Shown here piece by piece: positions 6,354-12,933 of a stretch of 13,836 nucleotides of DNA. The translations under genes were made by a program, and so were the position numbers. Each line of letters opens with the position of its first letter. Position 1 is the first letter of the stretch. The notes beneath the pieces are model-generated. The model had not been told where the DNA came from, made no database searches, and saw only the letters and a program-made list of their open reading frames with translations. Origin of the DNA: Patescibacteria group bacterium (lineage in GTDB: Bacteria > Patescibacteria > Microgenomatia > Levybacterales > UBA12049); assembly GCA_023381035.1 (NCBI GenBank), contig JAMCTK010000025.1, positions 1 to 13,836 of the forward strand, read 5' to 3'.

Positions 6354-6880
6354 TCAGTATTGGCGTTAGTTCCTCCCAGTGCCGCACAATCCGATATGGA
6401 TGTTCCTCCTGTAGAATCAAACTTTGTGTTTGTACCTCTTTGCTCAGCTTTTGATTGAGGTTTAAAGCAAGCTATTATATCTTTATCAGCACCTGTGACA
6501 ACAATTTCTTTGGTGATGCTAGTAGCTGTTGTAAAAGCAGCTTTTAGCTCACCATCGTTTACTAAAGCATCTAAGCAATCTGGTAAATCACTTAAAGTTG
6601 CATTTGTTGGAGCTCCTCCTGCACCATCAACACAATCTGCAGCTCCTAAAGACGCTGCTGCCCAAGGCATTGCATTATGAGTGGTGTAGTATCTTACATT
6701 TGCATTTACAAATTCTGTTGTTGTATTTTTAACGTTTGCATCATTTGCTTTTTTAAGCTGTTCAAAAGGATCAATTGTGGCAATAAGGGCTGCTGCTAAT
6801 ACTCCGAGGATTCCGATAACAACTAAAAGTTCGATTAAGGTAAAACCTTGTTGCTTTATTATGGACAGTTGTTTTTTCAT
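6332..6880 (-). CDS. Putative major type IV pilin (prepilin)
   Basis: 182 residues. Leader MKKQLSIIKQQG, then FTLIELLVVIGILGVLAAAL: Gly at -1, Phe at +1, Glu at +5. The DPFEQLKKANDANVKNTTTEF region continues the long N-terminal helix. The mature domain is Ala/Thr-rich with six Cys (residues 83, 102, 138, 165, 177, 180), ending in DCYWCIR. It has its own promoter in the 70-bp gap after pilC, directly follows the motor genes, and is the first gene of the downstream pilin group. These are the reasons to suspect the major subunit. Its 3' end overlaps the glycosyltransferase start, so the two are coupled and the pilin could be the enzyme's substrate. Prepilin identity is secure; major-subunit status is inference. 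Confidence 0.85.
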   Translation of the reverse strand: MKKQLSIIKQQGFTLIELLVVIGILGVLAAALIATIDPFEQLKKANDANVKNTTTEFVNANVRYYTTHNAMPWAAASLGAADCVDGAGGAPTNATLSDLPDCLDALVNDGELKAAFTTATSITKEIVVTGADKDIIACFKPQSKAEQRGTNTKFDSTGGTSISDCAALGGTNANTDCYWCIR

Positions 6881-6890
6881 GCTCTAATAT

Positions 6891-6920
6891 AATGTAATCA
6901 AATCAATAAATACTTGTCAA
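6891..6920 (-). promoter_or_regulatory. Promoter of the putative major pilin
   Basis: In the 70-bp gap between pilC and the pilin, the minus strand has TTGACA at 6920-6915 and, 18 bp on, TACATT at 6896-6891 (four of six to the -10 consensus). An alternative one base earlier is TTACAT preceded by TGA, an extended -10. The box ends 10 bases before the ATG, implying a leader of only a few bases. Confidence 0.6.
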
Positions 6921-6950
6921 TACCCAATTTGAAGTTAATATAGCCTCTTT

Positions 6951-8156
6951 TTACTGAATGTTTGAAATTAAACTATAAATTGGCGTAATTACAGAAATAA
7001 TCAAAAATGCTACACCCGTTCCAAGAATTATCATGATAAACGGTTCCATCGCCGTCGTTAACGTTTTAATTGTCTGATTTACTTCTCGCTCATAGTACTC
7101 CGAAGCCCTAACTAAAGTTTCGTCGACTTTGCCCGTTTGTTCTCCAACTTTTACTAATTGTACAAGCATTGGAGGAAAGAGGGGATTAGCGGACATTGCT
7201 TCCCCAAGAGGAACACCTTTCTCAACTTGTTTTGATAAATTCACAATCGCAACCTTGTAGTGAACATTTCCGGCAGTATCGGCTGTTTGTACTAATGAAT
7301 CGACAACCAAGGTCCCCGTACCAACCAACAATCCAAGTGTTCTTGAAAATTCAGTTAAAATTGATTCCTTAATAAGCTTACCAAAAACCGGCAGCTTTAA
7401 CAGTAGGTTGTCCACCAAAAATTGCCCTTGTTCTGTTTTCTTCCATTTTAGGAAAAAGTAATATCCAACCCCAAGAGCAAGAATAATTATTGGCCAAAAA
7501 GTAGCAACCGCAGATGATATTCCAACCATTATTAAGGTTGGCAACGGTAAATCTAAGTTTAAATTTTTATAAAGTACGGAAAGTTGGGGAATCACAAAAA
7601 TCATCATTACTAACATAACTAACCCCATTAAAATTACTACTATCATGGGATACATTAAAGCAGATTTAATTGTTGATTTTAATTTTGACTGCTTTTCTAG
7701 ATTTTCCGCAAGACGAAGAAGCACTTTATCCAAAAGACCTGAGGATTCTCCAGCCTTTACCAAGGATATGTATATTGGAGAAAAAACATTTGGATACTTA
7801 GAGATGGCACTAGAGAGGTTTCGTCCTCCCTCTATGTCTGTGATTATTCCTCCAACAACCTCTGCCATGGCTTTATTTTGAACTTGCTCTCTAAGAATCT
7901 CCAAGCCTTTCATAAGCGTTAATCCTGAATTAAGCATGGAAGAAAGCTGCCTGGTGAAAAGTACTAAATCTTGATTTTTTACCTTATTAAAAGATGCAAT
8001 AAATTGATATAAAGGACTCGTATTTATTTTCTCAACTTTTATTGGAACTAGCTGTTTGCTTCTTAAATAATTTGCAGCATCAAGGATCTCTTTAGCATCA
8101 ATAAATCCGGTAAGAATTTTTCCGTCATTTGTGGCAGCCTTATAATGAAGTCTCAT
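6951..8156 (-). CDS. pilC: Type IV pilus platform protein PilC (GspF family)
   Basis: 401 residues from ATG at 8156, chosen because MRLHYKAATNDGKILTG matches the usual PilC N-terminus; a TTG nine bases earlier (8165) would overlap pilT. Two T2SSF repeats are visible: residues about 63-190, with FTRQLSSMLNSGLTL and VKAGESSGLLD, and residues about 265-395, with FSRTLGLLVGTGT and VKVGEQTGKVDETL. Three membrane segments fall near 168-190, 209-236 and 370-395. It is the inner-membrane platform that PilB and PilT act on. The stop of pilT lies one base before this ATG. Length and architecture are normal for the family. Confidence 0.95.
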   Translation of the reverse strand: MRLHYKAATNDGKILTGFIDAKEILDAANYLRSKQLVPIKVEKINTSPLYQFIASFNKVKNQDLVLFTRQLSSMLNSGLTLMKGLEILREQVQNKAMAEVVGGIITDIEGGRNLSSAISKYPNVFSPIYISLVKAGESSGLLDKVLLRLAENLEKQSKLKSTIKSALMYPMIVVILMGLVMLVMMIFVIPQLSVLYKNLNLDLPLPTLIMVGISSAVATFWPIIILALGVGYYFFLKWKKTEQGQFLVDNLLLKLPVFGKLIKESILTEFSRTLGLLVGTGTLVVDSLVQTADTAGNVHYKVAIVNLSKQVEKGVPLGEAMSANPLFPPMLVQLVKVGEQTGKVDETLVRASEYYEREVNQTIKTLTTAMEPFIMIILGTGVAFLIISVITPIYSLISNIQ

Positions 8157-8157
8157 A

Positions 8158-9237
8158 TTAACCAATAAGTCTCATAAGCTCATCCGGTCTCAATGAATAG
8201 CTCCTAGCAGTCTCTATGCTTATTGAACCTGATAAAACTAAAGCTGCCAGAGATGACTCAAGAGGAATCATTCCTGCTTCTTGAGAAGTTTGTATTGCGG
8301 AATCAATCAAGTGGGTTTTACCTTCTCTTATGTTGCTCGTAACTGCAGAAGAGGCAAGTAGTACTTCAACCGCCGGAACTCTACCCCCGCTAATCTGAGG
8401 AAGTAATCTCTGTGAGACTATGCCCCTTAAAGTAGATGCTAGTTGAACTTTAATTTGATCCTGTTGTGAAGCAGGAAAAGTATCTATTATCCTGTCTATC
8501 GTTTGAGATGCTGAATTTGTATGCAGGGTTGAAAAAACTAGATGTCCTGTTTCTGCAATTGTTATGGCCGCTGCAATTGTTTCAGGGTCTCGCATTTCTC
8601 CAACAAGAACAACATCGGGATCCTCTCTAAGAGCTGCTCTTAAAGACATTCCCCAAGAATGAGTATCTATGTTCATTTCTCTTTGAGAAATAATACTTTT
8701 TCCGGCCGGATAAATATATTCAATAGGATCTTCTATTGTTAGTATGTTTGACGGTCTTTTTTGATTAATTTCATTAATTATTGCTGCAAGAGTAGTAGAC
8801 TTACCATGACCAGTTGGACCTGTCACAAGAACAAACCCTTGTCTTAAATCAGAAAAGGCATGACAAATTTTTGGAAGTTTTAATTCTTCGATAGTTTTAA
8901 TCTTTGGTTCCAAAAAACGAAATGCCCCGCTAAGGTAACCTCTTTGATAGTAATAGTTAACTCTAAATCTTCCCTGATTCCCATATGCGCCACCACCAAA
9001 ACCAATGGAAAAATCCAATTCTTTGTTGTTTACAAGCAGGTCTTTTTGTTCTGTTGTTAAAACAGAGAAAGCCATTTCATCCATTTCTTCGGCTGTAACA
9101 GCTGGATATGCACTTAAACTTAATAAAGAACCGTCAACTCTAATAACGGGAACAATGCCTACTAAGAGATGTAAATCTGAAGCTTTCGCTTTTATAGCTT
9201 CTGCAAGCAAAGATTTTAACTTAGGATGCATTTCCAT
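8158..9237 (-). CDS. pilT: Pilus retraction ATPase PilT
   Basis: 359 residues, normal PilT length. The Walker A motif is GPTGHGKS at 140-147, with His in place of the usual Ser or Gln. The Asp box is TIEDPIEY (167-174), Walker B is VVLVGEMRD (209-217), and the His box is GHLVFSTLHT (231-240). Near residues 300-317 there is TSNIREGKTHLIDSAIQT, the PilT-specific region around the retraction motif (AIRNLIREGK in classic PilT). No tetra-Cys motif, which also separates it from PilB. The hexameric ATPase depolymerises pili, giving twitching or DNA-uptake movement. Start ATG at 9237 lies one base after the TAA of pilB; another ATG at 9231 is possible. Co-transcribed with pilB and pilC. Confidence 0.95.
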   Translation of the reverse strand: MEMHPKLKSLLAEAIKAKASDLHLLVGIVPVIRVDGSLLSLSAYPAVTAEEMDEMAFSVLTTEQKDLLVNNKELDFSIGFGGGAYGNQGRFRVNYYYQRGYLSGAFRFLEPKIKTIEELKLPKICHAFSDLRQGFVLVTGPTGHGKSTTLAAIINEINQKRPSNILTIEDPIEYIYPAGKSIISQREMNIDTHSWGMSLRAALREDPDVVLVGEMRDPETIAAAITIAETGHLVFSTLHTNSASQTIDRIIDTFPASQQDQIKVQLASTLRGIVSQRLLPQISGGRVPAVEVLLASSAVTSNIREGKTHLIDSAIQTSQEAGMIPLESSLAALVLSGSISIETARSYSLRPDELMRLIG

Positions 9238-9238
9238 A

Positions 9239-10960
9239 TTATTCTTGTGCTACTCTAAGCACCTCCTCCACTGTTGTAACTCCACTTAAAGCCTTGAGAT
9301 ATCCATCTTGCTTCATAGTGATCATACCCTCGGCTATAGCTTGCTGTTCAATTGTACCACTGTCTGCTTTTTGCAAAACAAGTGTTGATATCTTCTCTGA
9401 AACAGCAAGCGTTTCATAAATACCAACTCTTCCCAGATATCCAGTACTACCGCATTCCTCACAACCTTTTCCTTTATAAAGCTTGATTTCCTTATCAGTC
9501 GGAAAAAATTTGCCTAAACCATTTTTCATTTCATTAATAATGGAGGCAGGTGGAACATAGCTTTCCTTACATTTTGCGCAAATCTTTCTAACAATACGCT
9601 GTGCCAATATTGCATTCATGGTTGATGCCAATAAGAATGACTCTGCTCCTAAATCCATTAAGCGGGGCAGGGCACCCGCGGCGCTTGATGTATGAAGAGT
9701 GGAAAAAACCAAATGACCTGTTAAGGCAGCTTGTATTGCTAAATCGGTTGTTTCTTGATCCCTAATTTCTCCAACCAGAATGATATTTGGGTCTTGCCTT
9801 AAAAAAGCACGCAGTCCGCTTGCAAAAGTTAAACCAACTGCCGTATTTATCTGCACCTGATTTATTCCTGCCATCTGATACTCAACTGGATCTTCCAGCG
9901 TCATAATGTTAACTCTGGTTGTGTTAAGCTTTGAGAGAACAGAGTATAAAGTAGTAGTTTTTCCACTTCCCGTTGGTCCACACACTATTATAATTCCATG
10001 AGGTCTTAAAATATTTGATTCAAGGTTTTTTAACGCTGTTCCGGAAAGACCTAGTTCCGGAAGCGTCGGAACTCCTCCAGATTTTCGAAGCAACCTCATT
10101 ACGATTTTTTCTCCAAATGACGTAGGAAGAACAGATATACGTAAATCCACTTCCTTGTCTTCAACTTTAAAATTAAATCTTCCGTCTTGAGGAGAACGGT
10201 GCTCATCAATCTTCATTTCGGAAAGAATTTTTATTCTAGAGATAACCGCTTCTTGAACGCTTTTTGGCAAACTCAGTCTGTCATATAAAATTCCATCAAT
10301 TCTGTATCTAACCCTAACTCTGTCTTCCTGCGGTTCAATGTGAATATCTGAAGCTCGACTTGTAACAGCGTACTCTAAGATTGTTGCAACAATCTTGGCT
10401 ATTGGAGCCTCTTTAATAATGTCACCAATTTTAGTGCTATCAATTGTTTTTGTATGAGAATATTCTTCAGTTTCTTTCAAAGCATCTCCAACCTGTCCGA
10501 CAATTTCTTGACGATATTGTTCATTAATCGCTTTTTGAACTTCCTTGGAAGAAGAAGCAAATGTTTTAAGAGTTAAGCCTGTTTTCTGACTAACAAAAGA
10601 TATTGCTTCCAGATCTACAGGATTACTCATTGCGACAGATAAAACTTTTGTTTTTTCATCAAACATAAATGGAATCAATTGAAATCTCTCAACAACAGCC
10701 CTTGGCACTAGACCTAAAGCTTGAGGAGAAAAAGAAGTAGCTTCTAAGTTGATATATGGAATACCCAAAGATGCTGCTTTTGCTTCTGCAAGTTTTTCTT
10801 CAGGGACATAACGTAAAGACTCTAAGATATCGGCATCGGGGATTCCTTCGGTTGCACTTTTAACCTTAACTTCTTGATACTGCTGCGGCGTAAGAAGTTT
10901 TTGCGCTAATAAAATATCGCTTACACTTTGATTTTCTTTAGTCGGTGAATTTACGGGCAT
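9239..10960 (-). CDS. pilB: Pilus extension ATPase PilB (GspE family)
   Basis: 573 residues. An N-terminal MshEN/GspE_N-type domain (about 1-150) precedes a PilB N2 domain (SRASDIHIEPQEDRVRVRYRIDG, about 201-223) and the ATPase core. Walker A is GPTGSGKT at 328-335, the Asp box TLEDPVEY at 354-361, Walker B IILVGEIRD at 393-401 and the His box GHLVFSTLHT at 415-424. A zinc site follows: Cys at 461, 464, 500 and 503 (CAKC and CEEC), diagnostic for PilB/GspE over PilT. It powers pilin addition at the inner membrane. It is the first gene of the leftward operon pilB-pilT-pilC, divergent from holB. Start ATG at 10960 has AAAGG two bases upstream. Confidence 0.96.
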   Translation of the reverse strand: MPVNSPTKENQSVSDILLAQKLLTPQQYQEVKVKSATEGIPDADILESLRYVPEEKLAEAKAASLGIPYINLEATSFSPQALGLVPRAVVERFQLIPFMFDEKTKVLSVAMSNPVDLEAISFVSQKTGLTLKTFASSSKEVQKAINEQYRQEIVGQVGDALKETEEYSHTKTIDSTKIGDIIKEAPIAKIVATILEYAVTSRASDIHIEPQEDRVRVRYRIDGILYDRLSLPKSVQEAVISRIKILSEMKIDEHRSPQDGRFNFKVEDKEVDLRISVLPTSFGEKIVMRLLRKSGGVPTLPELGLSGTALKNLESNILRPHGIIIVCGPTGSGKTTTLYSVLSKLNTTRVNIMTLEDPVEYQMAGINQVQINTAVGLTFASGLRAFLRQDPNIILVGEIRDQETTDLAIQAALTGHLVFSTLHTSSAAGALPRLMDLGAESFLLASTMNAILAQRIVRKICAKCKESYVPPASIINEMKNGLGKFFPTDKEIKLYKGKGCEECGSTGYLGRVGIYETLAVSEKISTLVLQKADSGTIEQQAIAEGMITMKQDGYLKALSGVTTVEEVLRVAQE

Positions 10961-10968
10961 TACCTTTA

Positions 10969-10998
10969 ATAGTACGAATAAACAAGTTAAGTTGTCAA
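10969..10998 (-). promoter_or_regulatory. Promoter of the pilB-pilT-pilC operon
   Basis: Minus strand: perfect TTGACA at 10998-10993, an 18-bp spacer, and TACTAT at 10974-10969 (four of six). The box ends 8 bases before the pilB ATG, so transcription would start almost at the codon. It lies in the divergent gap shared with holB. Confidence 0.6.
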
Positions 10999-11029
10999 GG
11001 CAGATACAAGCCTGAAAAATGAAAGATTA

Positions 11030-11038
11030 TGGTATACT
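11030..11038 (+). promoter_or_regulatory. Extended -10 promoter for the holB-like gene
   Basis: TGG followed by TATACT (11033-11038) forms an extended -10. No good -35 is seen at 16-18 bp. It ends 10 bases before the ATG at 11049 and lies downstream of the other possible ATG at 11019, which favours 11049 as the true start. Confidence 0.5.
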
Positions 11039-11048
11039 CAAGCCAGTT

Positions 11049-11702
11049 ATGCACTCAATTTTGATCGCTTCTAAAAATTCCACGACCGGACTAGAATATG
11101 CTCTGGACTTCTTGAAAAAAAAGGAAATTAGCAAGTTTGATGTCGTAATTGTCTCTTCTGAAAAAACTATCGGTATTGGAGATGTCCGTAATTTTCAGTC
11201 TCAGATATTTCTCAAGCCATCTCAAGGAAAAGAAAAGGGCGTGATAATAGATGCCACAACCGGAATTACAACAGAAGCTCAAAACTCGCTTCTAAAAGTT
11301 TTAGAAGAGCCACCAGCCAATACCTATGTTTTGATAATTGCATTAGATAAAGATGCTTTTTTACCAACCATCTTGTCTCGTTGTAAAATTATTGAGCTAA
11401 ACGAAAAAGAAATAAAAAACTCAAATGAATTTGAAGAAATCCTAGAAAAATTACTTAAGGCAGGAGTAGGGGAGAAGCTAAAAATTGCTCAGGATATTGC
11501 CAAAGAAAAAGACTCTTCTCTTTTATGGATAGAGGGATTAATTTTAGCAACAAGAAAAAAATTAAAAGAAAAAGAAATAAACAGTGCTGATTTAGATGAA
11601 TACCTACTTAAAATGAAAAGACTTCAAAAAGGACATGAAATAATTAAAAATACAAACGCTAATCTAAGATTGGCTCTGGAAAACATATTGCTATCGCTTT
11701 AG
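11049..11702 (+). CDS. holB: DNA polymerase III delta'-like subunit (short)
   Basis: 217 residues from ATG 11049 (227 from ATG 11019). MHSILIASKN at the start fits the family better and follows the -10 box. The core EAQNSLLKVLEEPPANTYVL (about 76-95) and LPTILSRCKII (about 105-115) are the sensor-1 and SRC motifs of the clamp-loader delta'/gamma/tau AAA+ fold. The usual P-loop is absent: in its place is ASKNSTTG. Loss of ATP binding is normal for delta'. The protein is clearly shorter than E. coli HolB (334 aa), so the C-terminal collar domain is reduced. It would act in loading the sliding clamp. It is divergent from pilB, and an MFS gene follows after 27 bp. The symbol is by similarity. Confidence 0.75.
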   Translation: MHSILIASKNSTTGLEYALDFLKKKEISKFDVVIVSSEKTIGIGDVRNFQSQIFLKPSQGKEKGVIIDATTGITTEAQNSLLKVLEEPPANTYVLIIALDKDAFLPTILSRCKIIELNEKEIKNSNEFEEILEKLLKAGVGEKLKIAQDIAKEKDSSLLWIEGLILATRKKLKEKEINSADLDEYLLKMKRLQKGHEIIKNTNANLRLALENILLSL

Positions 11703-11716
11703 CAAAAAAGGACAGC

Positions 11717-11722
11717 TATAAT
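11717..11722 (+). promoter_or_regulatory. TATAAT box before the MFS gene
   Basis: A perfect TATAAT in the 27-bp gap after holB ends 7 bases before the ATG at 11730. No convincing -35 is visible (TTGCTA is too far upstream). If used, the mRNA would be leaderless or nearly so. Confidence 0.5.
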
Positions 11723-11729
11723 CTTTTTA

Positions 11730-12848
11730 ATGGCTAGAAAAAATTTCCTTAAAATATTGCTTTTATTTATTTCTTGGCTCTGGTTTTCTAAATTCAGCAG
11801 TTCTATTCTTCCGATTCATTTTCTTCAACAAGGGCTAAATCCTTCAGACATTGTTTTAAACCAAATGTTTGCTTTTTTAGCGATAGGTGTATTTACAATA
11901 GTCAGGAATAATTATTCGGCAAAAAAATCCTGGTATTTTTCTATTATATTTTATGTCATTTACATTATTGCAATAATAAAAGTTTTTACAAAAACCGAAT
12001 TCTATATCATATCTATAATATATGGGCTTGCCGGTGTATTTTTTTTCGTTCCTTACAATATTGCCCATTTCAAAAATAGCCCTAAGCATAGAACAGGAAT
12101 AAGTTCGGCAATTATGTTTAATGTTTGGCCACTAATCGGAATTCTGGCTCCATTTCTTTCGGGATTAGTAGCTCAGATTAATTTTATTTATGTTTGGATT
12201 CTATCAGGATTATTCTGTTTAATTCCGTTATTTTTAACCAGCAAACAAGAAGATTTCCAAATAAAGTATTCCCTAATTCAATCGTTAAAAGAATTGAAAT
12301 CAACTAGAATATTTATTTTCTTGTTTGGATTTTGGGACGCATTAAATCAGGCAATAATACCAATTTATGTCCTCTTTTTTATTAAAACGCCTATTTCATA
12401 TGGAACTTATCTTGCTTATTTATCTTTAGTCGCCATTGGCGCAAATTTCATAATCGGGCACCTATCAGACAAGATGCAAAAAAGAAGTATCTTTCTTTAT
12501 CCAATTACGCTTCTTTCCAGCTTAGCTACTTTAATGTTTATTTTCGCTACAAACAATCTTACTTATTGGATAATAGCAGCAAGCGTAATACAGCTTATTT
12601 CTCCGATCTTGACCAATCTGTCTACGGCGCTTGTAGTAGATGCTCACAGCGATGTTGCAATCTCAATGCCCGGAAGAGAACTTTTGCTTTCGCTAGGAAG
12701 AGTGCTTGGTTTATTCTTGGTCTTTTTAAGTTTTGCTTTCGAAAAGACTCCATTTTTCATATTTTTTGTTTTATCAGGCTCCATGTTATTGTTTGCATTT
12801 TTTCTCTTCTATAACACCAAAGTCAGTAAAAAACACAAATATTTATAG
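11730..12848 (+). CDS. MFS-family membrane transporter
   Basis: 372 residues, almost wholly hydrophobic, with about 11-12 membrane helices split by a central hydrophilic loop (about 171-192). GHLSDKMQKR at 243-252 in the second half matches MFS motif A (G-x-L-x-D-x-x-x-R-R/K), located in the loop between helices 8 and 9. The equivalent loop in the first half (residues about 59-67, RNNYSAKKS) does not match. Near the C-terminus is PGRELLLSLGRVLG. Substrate cannot be predicted; the sequence gives no binding-site signature I recognise. Start ATG 11730 follows a TATAAT box. It is on the same strand as holB and gyrB, but the neighbours give no functional clue. Confidence 0.75.
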   Translation: MARKNFLKILLLFISWLWFSKFSSSILPIHFLQQGLNPSDIVLNQMFAFLAIGVFTIVRNNYSAKKSWYFSIIFYVIYIIAIIKVFTKTEFYIISIIYGLAGVFFFVPYNIAHFKNSPKHRTGISSAIMFNVWPLIGILAPFLSGLVAQINFIYVWILSGLFCLIPLFLTSKQEDFQIKYSLIQSLKELKSTRIFIFLFGFWDALNQAIIPIYVLFFIKTPISYGTYLAYLSLVAIGANFIIGHLSDKMQKRSIFLYPITLLSSLATLMFIFATNNLTYWIIAASVIQLISPILTNLSTALVVDAHSDVAISMPGRELLLSLGRVLGLFLVFLSFAFEKTPFFIFFVLSGSMLLFAFFLFYNTKVSKKHKYL

Positions 12849-12885
12849 CAAAATAGACGTAAAAATTAGATAGACATTATTTCAT

Positions 12886-12914
12886 TTGTCAAGTCTTTTC
12901 ATTTACATTATTTT
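12886..12914 (+). promoter_or_regulatory. Candidate promoter of gyrB
   Basis: In the 85-bp gap after the MFS gene, TTGTCA (12886-12891) is followed at 17 bp by TATTTT (12909-12914). AGG at 12925-12927 lies six bases before the ATG at 12934 and could be a ribosome binding site. Box matches are modest. No terminator hairpin for the MFS gene is evident in the gap. Confidence 0.4.
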
Positions 12915-12933
12915 CTGTTAACATAGGTAAGTT

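Noticed and set aside
8157..8165. TTG start at 8165 for pilC
   Set aside because: ATG at 8156 gives the standard PilC N-terminus and a one-base gap after the pilT stop; the TTG start would overlap pilT and add three atypical residues.
9005..9289. 94-codon plus-strand frame opposite pilT and the end of pilB
   Set aside because: Antisense to well-conserved ATPase motifs, with no promoter or family resemblance.
11019..11048. Upstream ATG start for the holB-like gene
   Set aside because: The ten extra residues do not resemble the family's N-terminus, and they contain the extended -10 TGGTATACT that probably drives the gene. Kept as an alternative.
12849..12933. Terminator between the MFS gene and gyrB
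   Set aside because: I found T-rich stretches but no GC-rich hairpin in front of them.
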